NCBI GenBank assembly: GCA_039707465.1
Contig: CM077644.1
Coordinates: 141,422,462 to 141,486,461 of the forward strand
Origin: Rhabdophis nuchalis
Taxonomy: Eukaryota; Chordata; Lepidosauria; Squamata; Natricidae
DNA: 64,000 bases
Reading direction: 5' to 3'
Below the pieces are notes generated by a model. The model made no database searches. It was not told the DNA's origin and saw only the letters and a list, made by a program, of their open reading frames with translations. This document shows positions 1-10,975 of this stretch, piece by piece. The position numbers and the translations under genes are program-made. Position 1 is the stretch's first letter. Every line of letters begins with the position of its first letter.

Positions 1-540
1 GCCTTTCGGCTCATCACCAGAGACCATCCAGACAGAAAGCCATGAGTTCCGTTGTGTAATTTTTTTATATGTGTGTTACGTTTTTTATGAAAACTCATGG
101 CTTTCTGTCTAGATGGTCTCTGGTAATGAGCCGAAAGGCAGAAAAGGAAACAGTATGTCTCCTCCCTTAATTGGGGCCCTAACAGGGTGTTGTGGAACAA
201 TTATATATACTTATCCTCCTGTCTCAGCTGCGCAGGAAGAGAACGTGGCTGGCTTAATGGCTAAGGCTCTTGCCTGGCATGGAATACAGCCCCGGTTCGA
301 TTCCCAGTAAGGGTATGGCTAGCTGATGAGAGCTAAAAAGCTCGAAATAGATCTATACTAGTCTCCCTGACTTATTTATTGATCAGCTCAAAAACATAAC
401 ACACACACACACACATGTGTGTGTGTGTGTGACATTTTTGTGTTGATAAATAAATAAAGGAAGACTAGTATAGATCTATTTCAAGCTATTTAGCTCTCAT
501 CAGCTAGCTATACCCTTACTGGGATTCGAGCCTGGGCTGT
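1..540. repeat. Inverted cluster of tRNA-like SINE-type repeats
   Basis: Positions 1-50 are the near-perfect reverse complement of 91-139, and 424-535 is the reverse complement of about 310-420. A forward copy (about 91-400) is therefore flanked by pieces of inverted copies. The forward copy has a pol III B-box-like motif, ggttcgattcc (293-303), and a weaker A-box-like stretch near 246-262, which suggests a tRNA-derived SINE. An AC/TG dinucleotide run sits at the inversion centre (about 398-432). The family is not identified. The 65-residue ORF across 113-310 is part of the repeat and not a gene. Confidence 0.6.
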
Positions 541-580
541 TTTACATGTTTTACAGTTGTAATTGCCACTAGTTCTCCTC

Positions 581-850
581 AACGAAAAAATAGCTTTCTG
601 CCTGGATGGCTCCTAGGGTGAGCCGAAAGACAGAGAAGAAAAGCAGTTCTGCTTACCAGGGTTTTGTGACACAATATATACTTATTCCCCTGGCTCAGCT
701 GATCAAGGAGGAGACCCTGTGGCCTAGGGTCTACAACTGCCTCACATGTAATATTTCCCAGGTTCAAATCCCAGTAAGATATGGCTAGCTGATGAGAGCT
801 GAATAGCTTGAAATAGATCTATACTAGTCTCACTTTATTTATTTATCAGC
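581..850 (+). repeat. Second forward copy of the tRNA-like SINE-type repeat
   Basis: This stretch matches the copy at 91-400 along most of its length: the same head (gctttctgcctggatgg), a B-box-like ggttcaaatcc at 761-771, and the same tail block ending near ctttatttatttatcag. It is followed by an AC-rich microsatellite. Its divergence from the first copy shows that this is a dispersed repeat, not a simple recent duplication. Confidence 0.6.
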
Positions 851-854
851 ACAA

Positions 855-960
855 ACGTAACACACACACACACAAACACACACATACACACACACAGACG
901 TATATATACATACATACATACACACATACATGTATGTGTGTTTGTGTGTGTGTATGTGTG
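855..960. repeat. AC/TG and AT-rich microsatellite
   Basis: Imperfect (CA)n runs change to (TG)n at about 928, giving a self-complementary dinucleotide tract directly downstream of the SINE-type repeat. Confidence 0.85.
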
Positions 961-1015
961 TGTATACATATTATTTTCACTGATCTCTAATTGACATTTA
1001 ACCTGTCTTGTAGGT

Positions 1016-1150
1016 CAGGGGTCTCCAACCTTTGCAACTTTAAGTTTGAAGGACTTCAGCTCCCAGAATTCTCCAGCCAGCTTTGATGGCTGGAGAATTC
1101 TGGGAGCTGAAATCCTTCAGACTTAAAGTTGCAAAGGTTGGAGACCCCTG
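1016..1150. mobile_element. Palindromic hAT-type MITE, 135 bp
   Basis: The element begins caggggtctccaacc and ends ggttggagacccctg, and the two halves are almost complete reverse complements. It is flanked by the exact 8-bp direct repeat ttgtaggt (1008-1015 and 1151-1158). Eight-base target duplications and CAGGGG ends are typical of hAT transposons. It has no coding capacity. Confidence 0.9.
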
Positions 1151-1499
1151 TTGTAGGTGATTTAACAAATCACAAGCCTATATATTACTATTATTTGTTA
1201 TTTTTTTAAGAATTTGATAACTATATTTGAACATAATGGGTTCCCTTTCTAACAAAATATATTTATATTGTTATAACACATAATATACATGTACATATAC
1301 ATAATGTAATATAACGAGATACATATGTTTTATTATAAACTAGTTTTATGGACTTAAACAAATTCTTTTGACCAAGGCATTGTAGGTTTCTTGAAGCTCT
1401 CAAAGAATCCAGGGCTTAAGAATCCTTTCCTCAAGAAGATGGGCAAGACCCAACAAGTAGGTATTGTCTATGTTGAACATTTTGCTCCTTTACTTGTAG

Positions 1500-1664
1500 G
1501 AGGTGATGGTAAACGAAACTGGTTACATTCCTGATTTCGACATTCCTGAACCAGAACCCTGCAAGTTGAATCCAAGAGACACAACTACGACACGTCAACC
1601 AGAAGGGCACACCGAGTACGAAGCAATTCCAGATGTGGTTTCCAAAGATGTTAGCACCTCTTAG
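1500..1664 (+). CDS. Probable terminal exon of an ITSM-bearing receptor tail
   Basis: An acceptor-like cttgtag precedes a 54-codon open stretch ending in TAG at 1662-1664. The encoded peptide is acidic and proline-rich, with two tyrosines in signalling-like contexts: GYIPDF, and TEYEAI, which fits the immunoreceptor switch motif TxYxx(I/V). This suits the cytoplasmic end of an immune receptor, although the family is not recognised. An open stretch at 1386-1456 (basic, FLKKMGKTQQ) also has AG and GT borders. Joining the two would need a 43-bp intron, too short for a vertebrate, so either one is not used or the locus is a degenerate copy. The antisense ORF covering it has no recognisable content. 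Confidence 0.4.
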   Translation, partial: EVMVNETGYIPDFDIPEPEPCKLNPRDTTTTRQPEGHTEYEAIPDVVSKDVSTS

Positions 1665-1699
1665 CCTGCTGTTCATAGCTTTGGGGTTTGTTAGGCTTC

Positions 1700-2480
1700 T
1701 CATCTTCCCCCCTCCCTCCCTCTAGTATGAGTTAAGACCTACCCTTGCCAGTTTGTAGTTCCAAGCCCAATTGTGGAACTGCTGTTGTCCTTTACTTTTC
1801 TCTGTGGCTGGATGGCTAGGGGTCTGCACCCAACCACTTTTTTATTGCTGTATGTATGAACTGCAAAGATAAAACAAGCCAGCCAGCACTGGGGAGAAGT
1901 CCAAATCAAAGTATATCACCTGGAATTTAGAGAGGACCTATCCTTCTTTTCAATTTGAAGCCAATCCTGCCATACAGTTCTACTCTGGGAAGAAATAGGG
2001 CATCAGTCATGGGATAAACAGAGAATAAGAGCCCAGGGCAAATGTGGACTTCCTCAACTTAATATCTTCAAATATATCATCTGGATTGGAATTCCCAGCC
2101 AACATAGCCAAATTCCTTGCTACCTGAGAGGTTTGAATATATGGAAGATACCTGGGTTAAAAAAAAGGGAACTCTTAAGTATTCTCTTGTGCTCAGCCAT
2201 ATGCCTTGCATTGATTGTCTGGGAAGACAAGCAAAGTGCCTTTATTGGAAGACCATTAGAAAGCAGTCTGAGGTAACTCACAGTAATAACATCCACAGCT
2301 GAAACAATATGCACAAGGAAGTGGAGCAGTCAAGTTGGCCCTTGACTTGAGTGAAAATGAATCCATACATAAACCCCACACAGTATATTTAAGTATATTA
2401 AAATGGAGAAAATGATTGATAGAAATGCAATAGAACATTGAATCTTATAAAAATAGAACACAGTTTTGTGTATTTTGATA
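1700..2480. other. No recognisable gene
   Basis: Mixed-composition sequence with only short ORFs. I see no family motif, repeat border or splice-framed exon. It may be the 3' untranslated and downstream flank of the exon ending at 1664. Confidence 0.5.
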
Positions 2481-3230
2481 TGTGAAACAAAGGACTGTAT
2501 TTACCACTCATTAGCAATTCTATTCTATTTTGAAGATTCCACTAGAATAAAAGGGTGGGACAAACATATAATAAAAAAATACCTACCTTTAGTGTATTAA
2601 AAACAAAAACATTTTTTTTCAAAATTCTTTGCAATAGGAATGAAATGACACAAGAGCATTTCTACTTTTTCTTAGAATATCCAGCATCCAATATATTAAC
2701 AGTTGTAATTTTAAGATCTTTAATGATAATTTTTCTGTAAATGTGGTTAAAATAAGATCTACTTTCATATTTTATATAATTTTTATCATTTAAAAATTAT
2801 AATAGTTTGGGAATTTTTTAAATAAATAGAGGCATATTTGGTATGAAAATGCTCATCTGATTAAAAATACAGATACCGGATTATGACAATCAAACATAAA
2901 TTTTATCTGATTCGTGCACATGTTTCTGTCTTCTTTAATATACAGTACTTGCAAGTTGCCTTCCAAACCACTAGTTTGGAGACAGAATCTCTAGGGGGCA
3001 GGCTAGGTCTGTGTTCCTTTGATAGAAATTAAAGACTTTGCCTCTAGGTGGTTGACCATTAAAGCTATCCGTCCCTCTGCTGTCCCTCACCCCAATTTCT
3101 TCATGAAAATTGAGCTATACCTATATGGACATGTGGACATGCAGGTATTTAATAATACAAATATTTGTCAATTGCTTCATTATTCAAACAGCTATGAGTC
3201 CATCCAAATGGAAGTGCTGAATTCTCTTCT
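2480..3230 (+). repeat. Downstream end of an earlier duplication unit
   Basis: This stretch aligns by eye with about 10,560-10,850 and with 36,180-36,950 plus 39,029-39,080. Shared landmarks are the tttctgtcttctttaatata block, ctagggggcaggct, the gaccattaaagctatc block and gtggacatgcaggt. It appears to be the right-hand end of a third, older unit of the same duplicated segment. It contains no convincing exon; the 130-residue ORF at 3019-3411 runs into a MITE. Confidence 0.6.
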
Positions 3231-3302
3231 GAATGATACACTTTCTCTTATCAGTAAATCAATATGCCCAGAGTTTCACTGCTTCTCTGCATTCGACCTA
3301 CA

Positions 3303-3565
3303 GGTAGTTCTTGACTTACCACCACAACTGAACCCAACATTTACATTGCTAAGCAAGCGGGTGTTAAGTGAGTTTTGCCCATTTTACAACCTTTTCTGCC
3401 ATAGTTGTTAAAAGAAATCACTGCAGCTGATATGTTAGTAACACAGATGTTAAGGGAATCTGGCTTTCCCTTTGATTTTGCTTGTCAGGAGGTCACAAAA
3501 GGGGGAATCACATGACCCTGGGACACTACAACAGTCCTAAATACAAGTCAGTGCCAAGAAACCAA
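3303..3565. mobile_element. Partial MITE with CAGGTAGT ends
   Basis: This begins acaggtagttcttgacttacc and continues with phrases shared with 3832-4205 and 44296-44690, such as gtgagttttgccca and tgatttt(g)cttgtcag. One terminus is missing. Complete copies have inverted termini resembling caggtagtcctcgacttac, so this is a truncated DNA-transposon-like repeat. Confidence 0.65.
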
Positions 3566-3831
3566 GTTCTTTATATCTTTTCTTACGCGATCTTCGCCTT
3601 GTAATCCTCATTTCCCTCTCCAACATATTATCAGAAGCACCTCCCATTTCCAATTCAATCCTTCTGATCATTGTCTAGCCCTGAACTAAGAACTATTTAA
3701 TGCTTTGATAGAAAGCGGCAGGACAAGATCAGTTTTCAATAGGTTTTGGCTGCTTATAGATTATTTGATTGATTTCTGAAAAGGCCTGCTCTATCCTGTC
3801 CATACGTAGTCATAATCTGATAGAATATATA

Positions 3832-4206
3832 GGTAGACTTTGACTTACAACAGTTCATTTATTCATAATTCAGAGTTACGATGGCACTGAAAAAAGTGAC
3901 TCATGGCCATTTTTCACACTTATGACCATTGCATGTAAATCATGGTCAGGTGATTTACTTTTGGATGTTTGTCAACTGGTTCATATGGGACCATGTGATC
4001 ACCTTTTGCAACCTTCTGACAAGCAAAGACAGTGGGGAATCCAGATTCACTTAACAATCATGTTATTAATTTAACAACTTCAGTGATTCACTTAACAAAT
4101 GTAACAGGATAAGTTCTAAAACGGGGCAAAACTCACTTTAAAAATTTCTCACTTAACAACATAAATTTTGGACTCAATTGTGGTCATTAATTGAGGTCTA
4201 CCTGTA
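3832..4206. mobile_element. Near-complete MITE with CAGGTAGT-type inverted ends
   Basis: The left end, taggtagactttgacttac, and the right end, aattgaggtctacctgta, are inverted relatives. The body carries the phrases tcacacttatgaccattgca and aacttcagtgattcacttaac that recur in the copies near 30.3 and 44.5 kb. It is non-coding. Confidence 0.7.
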
Positions 4207-4209
4207 CTT

Positions 4210-5128
4210 AATTCTCTCATTTACCCATCCCTATCCTATCTATTGTATTTAATTTTCCAATTGTATTACATGAATCTGAAAATCTGCAGCATACAAATAT
4301 ATTTCTACTAAATACTGAAAATTTTCAAATTCTGACTGGTAGAATTCCATCATAAAATAGCTGATTCCATTCCATCACTTATATATTGGTTCTAAGCATA
4401 TTTCATTTTTTAGAAAGCCATGACTTCCCAAATTGGCTGAGGCAAATATTTCTATAGCATTTATTGTCATTGTACATCATATATACTATGAAATTGGTTT
4501 TAGCCTCACAGGTGCAATCCATGACAAAAAATACAAACAACATAAATAGTATAAAGAATAATCCCTATGCAAGTGTTGCAAGTAAGTTCTGCCCTATGCT
4601 TATGCAGTAATCTAGGAAAACTGTTTCCATACATCCAGACTATTTGGAATATTTTCATAACTATTCAGATGTCAGATATTCAGATATTTGCATGGACATG
4701 TTTGAAAATCTGTAAATGTATACAGAAACCCTCCTACCAATTAGTTTTGGTATTTCTGGCCAATAACCAAGTACAGAAAACTTATCAGCCAATCAGTGCT
4801 TTGTGATTGATCATTAACTAGGCGTCTCATTTCACCACAAAGGTCCACATCTAAACATGAAAACGTCTCCCTTTCTACAAGCATAAAAGGTATCTTGGAC
4901 TTTGTCATGTGCAAAATTCCATTGTAGGGACAAAACCTTCTGGGGAACTATTCCATTTTAATTCCAGTTTACATTGGCAATTCCAAAATGGGCCCTCGAC
5001 ATTTTTTTTTTTATGTAACAGGAAATGATTTGATAGATTGAACATATTCCAGCCTCAAAACAGAACATTTTGCAGGGTGCCAAAGCTTTCACTTGCTGAC
5101 ATGCTGGCAGTGCTGTATGTAGGCTTTT
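4210..5128. other. AT-rich stretch without a recognisable gene
   Basis: Short ORFs only, with no motif or splice-framed exon that I can support. A small T-run occurs near 5002-5012. Confidence 0.5.
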
Positions 5129-5131
5129 TTC

Positions 5132-5379
5132 CAGTGGTGGGTTCCTGCCAGTTCAGACCGGTTTGGCCTGGGTTACTGGAACTGGCAGCTACCCAGGCCT
5201 GCCATGTCCCCGAACTGGTTCTCCAGGCAGCGCCTATGGCGCCGCCATCTTCTTATTTGCTTCTGCGCATGCGCAGAGCAATTTTTATTGGAATATGCAT
5301 GTGGACACAACACACACAAGTGCATGCACGTCACAGCCATGAGCGAACTGGCAGTAGTGACAGCAGGAACCCACCACTG
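5132..5379. mobile_element. hAT-type MITE, CAGTGGTGGG ends
   Basis: The left end, cagtggtgggttcctgcc, is the reverse complement of the right end, ggcaggaacccaccactg apart from one base. Flanking 8-mers cttttttc and cttccttc look like a degraded target duplication. The interior holds a gcgcatgcgcaga block. The overlapping ORFs here are shadows of the repeat. Confidence 0.8.
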
Positions 5380-6022
5380 CTTCCTTCCCTACTCATGGAA
5401 GCACCCAGGCAGTTCCTAGGAGAGGGAAAGTGACCTGAATGAGGAATTTCTCACTTTTTTCAGTGCCATTGTATCTCTCAACGGTTACTAAATGAACTCT
5501 TGTAAGTCTATCTAAGCTTTTTTCCAATATTTTACCTCAGCTTTGCTTTGAAATTTCTCTAATCGCTTCACAACTCGGAAGCCTATCCTTCAGGAATGGA
5601 GTCATAACGATAACTCCCTTTGTTCCTGTTTTTGGCATTATATCAAACTTAGAGATTTTTATAAATTCAGACAGGATACAAGGACACATTTAAAATATAT
5701 GGAAATGACTGAGAATTTTCCCATTGGAGGAAGAAAAAAAGTTGTATCGTAAAGTTCACTTTATCTGAAGTGCAAGTTGTGAGGCTTGTTACTTCAAACC
5801 AAGTGTGGGTTTTATTTTCCTAGTTTATGATATTTGGAAATTTTAAAATAGAACATATTTGCTACTTGCAAGCCCATTTCTGAAGAAAGAAGAAATGTCT
5901 GCATTTATTAGGGCAGTGAATGCTTCAAAATTCTTTAGAAGACATTCAAGTACAGCATCTCTTTCCTGGTCATTAAAGATGTGTAACTTTTTTCACTTTG
6001 AGCCTGAAGTCACATTATCAAT

Positions 6023-6195
6023 GCAGGTAGTCCTCAACATAAGACTGCCGCAGAGGCCAGAATTACACTTGTAAGTCAGAGGTAGGGATAGGCAGCCACC
6101 ATAACTCCTAAAATAAGAGAAGTAGCTCTGGGGCAGTTTCTCATAACTTCAAATAGTCATAAATCAACCAGTCATAAATCAAGGACTACCTACAA
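6023..6195. mobile_element. Internally deleted CAGGTAGT-type MITE
   Basis: The ends are caggtagtcctcaacataag and tcaaggactacctaca, with a short interior. The equivalent element in copy B (30,164-30,460) is longer, so copy A has lost about 120 bp. Confidence 0.65.
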
Positions 6196-7087
6196 TGAAT
6201 GGCTTGTTTAAATGCAATAAAATGTACCTGTAAATGTGGCAAAATCAAAGCGTTAGCTATTACCACTTGCATAGGAGGAGCTTTTCAAGTCACAAAAATA
6301 AAATACAATAATTATATTTTATTAGGAAAATCCCTCATAGTTGTCAGATCTGTCAGGGGAGAAGAGGGCCTGCCCTGTCCCTTCCTGAGCCAGGCCGTGG
6401 CAGGAGGCAATGCATGTCTGGCATGGCCCTTAAACAGCAGCAGAGGCAGTGGCACCAGCACAGCCAGCAGCCACTCCCTCGCTGGCCAGGCTCATTGTAA
6501 CCATGTCCCAGCGATGGGGGGGAAGGGCTATAGCCCCAACATCCAGTGCTACATGTCCCACCTGGGAGGAGTGGGAAGGGGAGCGTGAGTCCTGGCTGCA
6601 ACCAGAGCCTCAGCAGGCCAGGGGAGACTGTACACATTGACTCCTACCCTCCCTAGAGCATGTGCATATGCCCCCAAGAGACAGGTAGGTGGGCATGCAC
6701 ACAGCCGGTCTTCTTGGAAATGTGGACACTGCAATGATTGGGCAAGCGAGGCTGAAGTGGCGCCTGCTCTGCTTCCCCGCAATGCTCCCCTAGGCCATGG
6801 CAATGCATGAATATATACATTTCATTGCAAGATATTATCTTCCCTTGTCTGTACTTTACAGAAAGAGTTGGGTGCTAATAATAGCCAGACAAAGTCTGTG
6901 GATTTAATGTTGTGTCACCAGAACGGGGAAGAATGGGGTTGTTGTTATTTTTTGCTGAGGCTAGTTATTTTATTGGAAATATCAGATTTTATAGTGTGTG
7001 TAAGAGTTTCAGGGCCCCTTAAACAGGAATCTGAAAATGTATATTAGCAAAAAGAGAGGATATTTTCCTCTAAGCAGACATAATTGG

Positions 7088-7346
7088 TGTAGTGGATTCT
7101 AACGTAATAACGACTGATGCGACTTATGCAAGCAACTGAACTTTATTATTAACAACTCTGAAAGAGAACAGGCAAAACGGAACAACTGCGAGCCTGTTTG
7201 ACAGCTATTTATGCCATAGCTGTCAAATGAGCAACCAATCAACAAATGCTGTTTTTCCCGCCAGAGGCTTGCTGCGTCTCAACCAATCAGGAGACTCTTG
7301 CTGCCTGCTGGCATTTCGTGGCTGTAATAGCCACGGGGATGTAACA
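7088..7346 (-). mobile_element. Solo LTR of a retrotransposon
   Basis: The unit starts TG and ends CA on both strands (plus strand tgtagtgg to ggatgtaaca) and is flanked by the 5-bp direct repeat attgg (7083-7087 and 7347-7351). Read on the minus strand it has attggtt CCAAT-like boxes, a TATA-like gcataaatagc and an aataaa signal, in the order expected of an LTR. No internal retrovirus-like genes remain. The family (Gypsy-like or ERV-like) cannot be decided from the LTR alone. Confidence 0.8.
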
Positions 7347-7483
7347 ATTGGGATCCACTATCCGGTGAGAAAGAATGCCAGTCTGTACTGGCCCAAAGGA
7401 GAAAGGAAGAGAAATTGCCCAAGAGGCCCAGCTGAAAAGCAGTTTGGGTTCTAGGGCCCCTTGAAGAAAAGAAGGAGGGGAGA

Positions 7484-7665
7484 CATGAGAGGAGTCTTCC
7501 AATACTTGCAGGGAAGCCACAGAGAAGAGGGTGTTGATTCTCCATAGCAGCTGAGGAAAGGACATGAAGCTCATCAGAGTGAGATCCAACCATGGAAGCA
7601 AGGAGGAATTTCTTTACAGTGAGAACCATTAAAAAACAGAACTGTTTGCTTCCCAAGAAACTGGA
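7484..7665 (+). mobile_element. CR1 LINE 3' fragment
   Basis: The plus-strand text encodes degraded CR1 ORF2 C-terminal phrases (RGDM.GVFQYLQG, then a relic of the final region near gaggaatttc). The copy in unit B (31,624-31,960) extends to the CR1 3' end with attctatgattcc, so this one was shortened. Confidence 0.75.
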
Positions 7666-7734
7666 AGCAGGAGAAAAAAATAATGCTTTTCATTTCTTCC
7701 AACTGGCTCATGTATATTTCTCTTCTCTTCACAG

Positions 7735-9481
7735 AATATCTGGAAAAGGTGTTCCGTGCTCTTCTGCTGCACGAAGAGTGTTGAAGAAGACATTCCAGTG
7801 CCTCCTGACAGGTAGCATGGCCTTCTCCTTAAAACCTGGGCATGGTGGAGCACCATTGTTACACTGTAAAAGAATCTGTAGCAGCCTCCATCCAAGATGG
7901 TTTCCTATCCATAAGGGGCTTGCAGAGGCAAAGGTTGGGCAGGCCAATTGGCCGGTCTTAGAAAGTGGGGGGGTGAGCTGAATGCATGTTCATTGACATG
8001 TTTCACCTCTTCTTTTGATCAGGTCTGACGAGGCACAGGACCATGATGTGCAGCAAGGAAACACGTCTTCATCCACAGGGGTAAGGATGATTTTGCAACA
8101 TGGCCAATGGGGGTTCTTGCCTCAAAATCTCACTTGGGGAACCTGGCCACCCTAGCAAACTCAAGAAGAGCCCCTTCCATTCATGGAGAGATCTAAAAGA
8201 GAACTTTGATTTTTACAATCCTTACTTTCAGATTTTCATGGATTTTCCCTCATCCCGCAAGACAAGATGTGATGAAGACGTGATGCCTGTAAACTATTTC
8301 TGGAGGTATGTATTCTCAGCTGAGGGATTCTGAAGTCCCCAAGAAGGCGGCTGCTAAAGTCCTAAAGAGAAAGGCTAGAAGAAAGGTTTTCAGAGGGGAG
8401 GTATTTCTACCCTATACCTTCTGCTTCTGCTAAAGGAAAAACAACTCAGGGCAATCCCATTGCCAGGCCAGGTGGAAGATCTCTCAGAACCTCCATGTGT
8501 TCACTCTTTAAAAGGGCTCATGGCTAGTTTTAATTGGTCCTTCATTCTCTCCCCAGGGTGTCAAGATGGAGAAATGGATGAGCTCCATTGAGTTGGTAAG
8601 GCCTGACCTTCTCCTCCTCATGCTAATGGCAGAAGCCCTGTCTCTGTGAATGTGTTGATATGCCAACAGACAGAATCTTTGTATTGTTATTCCAGGATCC
8701 ATTGGAAGAATCCCTTCCATGCAAATCCCCTACAGCTGTGTCCATCAAGGTAGGTAAGCACCTGGGCAGGAGAAGATCCCTGCTGGTTCACAAGGGCTTG
8801 CAGGGGGAGAAAAGATGAACAGGCCAGGTGGCTCATCATGGGAAGGGGAAGCTGAGCTAGCTTGATTCCTTACCATATCTCCTTCATCCTCTGGACAGTA
8901 ACTCAGAAGCTGTGGAAGTGGATCCCACTACCTCTCTCAATGGAGACAAGAACCCTTCCTCAGAGGTAAGAAGGTTTTAGCAATGGGGCCGAGGGAGGCT
9001 ATGCCACAAGTCCTGATAGGGGAGGAGGAAATGGTGCAATAGATCCTCCCAGGCTTAAGGCTTCCAAAGGCCCTCTTCCTCTTAGCACACAGGAGTTGAA
9101 TGCCTTGATGGCATGCAGGATTCTATGAAGGTCCTGGTGGGCTCCATATGCAGCAGCCTGGAGGACATGGACTCCCTTGATGAGCTTCTGGAGGAGGTGT
9201 CAGCAGGAAGCTGGGAGGAGGCTGTAGTGGCTTCCGATGCCAGTGATTCTTCCAGTCCATGGGTAAGAAAGTGTTTTCTCTTGGGAAGGGATGGAGGCAA
9301 AGAGTAGAGAGCCTATTTTTTTCATCCCCAATCAATAGGCCCTCTTTTAGGGACTTCTAGGTCTCTTTTGCCCCCATGGCTAAAAAATAATCACTGTTGT
9401 TCATAGGATTCTCCTGACTCGGAAGCCACACTTGCAGACGTTAGCAGCCTGGACAAAGAATCCCTGGACCTCTCCCTTTAA
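7735..9481 (+). pseudogene. Acidic-tail gene, copy A (8 exons, disrupted)
   Basis: Exons with AG and GT borders lie at 7735-7811, 8023-8080, 8232-8305, 8557-8595, 8696-8749, 8899-8965, 9119-9262 and 9407-9481 (TAA). Exon 1 is Cys-rich and basic, then reads EEDIPVPPD, like the start of a cytoplasmic tail. Exon 3 reads RCDEDVMPVNYFWR, exon 7 LEDMDSLDELLEEV and exon 8 EATLADVSSLDKESLDLSL. Compared with copy B1, exon 4 is 25 bp shorter and exon 5 11 bp shorter. The net loss keeps frame, but exon 4 now reads into a TGA, so this copy is probably broken or starts downstream. No signal peptide, membrane segment or extracellular domain was found upstream. I do not recognise the family; a cytokine-receptor-like or other receptor tail is only a guess. 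Confidence 0.5.
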
Positions 9482-9846
9482 TTTAAACAGGTATCTATTT
9501 CAGATTCTTCATGTCAAAGAGTCTTGTGCAGCTCAATGAAACAATAAGCTGTGCCATGCAGGGCCAACTAAGGCAGACAGGTCAGAGTGGAAGGCGCTGA
9601 TACAAGGTGGCCCACTGGAGAAGGAAGTGGCAATCCTCTCCAGTACCCTTACTAAGAAAACCCCATGAAAGGTTTCAAAAGGCTTAAAGCTGCTAACCAA
9701 AAAATGAACCCCTCAGATCGGAAGATGTCCAATATGATAACTAGGAAGGGCAGAGGGTGATGACAATTAACTCCAGAAAGTGTAAAGTGTTTGTACTTTT
9801 ATAGAAAGCATGTGGTACTAATAATAGCCTTTGATTCCTCCCTCAG

Positions 9847-9913
9847 ATGCGTCCCCTGATGCCTCTCCAGAGGTCATCCTGGAGGAGGATGAAACAGTCC
9901 CCAGGCACATCAG
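9847..9913 (+). other. Possible further exon after the stop, copy A
   Basis: ctccctcag, then 67 bp open in one frame (DASPDASPEVILEEDETV), then caggtgagt. The same exon-like block occurs at 35728-35793 with good splice borders. It lies after the terminal TAA of exon 8, so it would be used only by alternative splicing that skips exon 8, or it is a relic. Confidence 0.35.
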
Positions 9914-9937
9914 GTGAGTTGGTCCATGCCTCTAGAC

Positions 9938-10032
9938 CAGGGGTGTCCAAACTTGGGAATTTTAAGGCTCGCTGGGGAATTCTGGGAATTGAAGTCCACA
10001 ACTCTTAAAGTTTCCAAGTTTGGACACCTCTG
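9938..10032. mobile_element. hAT-type MITE, 95 bp
   Basis: The ends are caggggtgtccaaacttgg and ccaagtttggacacctctg, flanked by the exact 8-bp repeat ctctagac (9930-9937 and 10033-10040). The equivalent position in copy B (about 35,810) has no insertion, giving a natural empty site. Confidence 0.9.
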
Positions 10033-10315
10033 CTCTAGACAGACAGCCGAGAGTGATTTGGCTGAAGCACAGCTGCAGCAGGGCAGCCCTGAGGCTTCAG
10101 GTGAGGAAACAACTCAGCTGCAGAGAGTTAGTGTTGAGGAGGAGCTGCCTTCTGCACCTCATCTGAGAACAAGTAGGGCAGAGAAAAGGCAGGAGCAGAG
10201 AAGGTCTTCCTGATTGCTTGCAAGGAGGCAGTCTTGCCCTTGTTGATGGGCCACACCAGAAGCTGGCTACTTAGCACAGCAGACAGACAGAGGCAATGCT
10301 GGGAGCTTGTTCATG

Positions 10316-10385
10316 AGCAAGGGGTTGGACTAGATGATCTCTAAGGTACCTTCCAACTCTGTTACTCTGTTCTGTTATTCTGTTT
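10316..10385 (+). mobile_element. CR1 3' terminus
   Basis: ggggttggactagatgatct, then aggtaccttccaactctg, then a ttctgtta-type tail: the standard 3' end of CR1 LINEs with its short terminal repeat. A matching piece is at 36,064-36,120. Confidence 0.75.
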
Positions 10386-10975
10386 CAGCAACAGAGACAG
10401 AGGGCAGAATCACAATCACTGCAAGAAGCTGCTTCCCACCCACCCACCCGGAACTTTCCAAAACCCAATATATTAAAGTAGTGGTTTTTAAATCTTTAAT
10501 AACAATTGCTTTGTAAATAATAATTGTAAATAAAATAAGTTATTTTAATATACTATTAGAATATTTTAATAGATGTATATATAATAAGAAAATGTTCCCC
10601 TGAGTAAGTCTTTATTCATTAAAAAAGGCAGATACCTGATTATGATAATAAACGTAATTTTTTATCTGATAGTAGGAAATGTTTCTGTCTTCTTTAGTGT
10701 ACTTGCAAGTTTCCTTCCATATCACTTAGGGGCAGGCTGCACCTGTGCTCCTCTGAAAAAAATACTTTCCTATTAATGTTGTGGGTTCACCATTAAAGCT
10801 ATCAGTCCCTCTTGTGTCCCTCACCTCAATTTATGCCTGAAGATTGAAAGTCAGCACCTCATGACATACTAATTTAAGCTATCACATAGCAGAGACAGTT
10901 TAAATTTCTATTTAACTGTTCCAATTTTAAAGCTGTGTTTTCCCTCTTCTTCTTCTGTTAAAACTTTAAAATTAA

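Larger units (their letters stand above)
5455..10850 (+). repeat. Segmental duplication, copy A
   Basis: Alignment with copy B starts at ttttttcagtgccattg (5455 versus 29,593) and runs through shared non-coding blocks, a shared solo LTR, a shared CR1 fragment and the shared acidic-tail gene, up to about 10,850 versus 36,930. Copy A lacks the internal tandem copy seen in B and carries its own hAT MITE at 9938-10032. Confidence 0.85.

Noticed and set aside
1386..1499. Two-exon tail joined across 1457-1499
   Set aside because: The implied 43-bp intron is too short for vertebrate splicing; only the downstream exon was kept, at low confidence.
6353..6803. Overlapping 63-129 residue ORFs in copy A (and 30,515-31,101 in B)
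   Set aside because: Frames are not conserved consistently between the two copies on any one strand, and no motif or splice support was seen.
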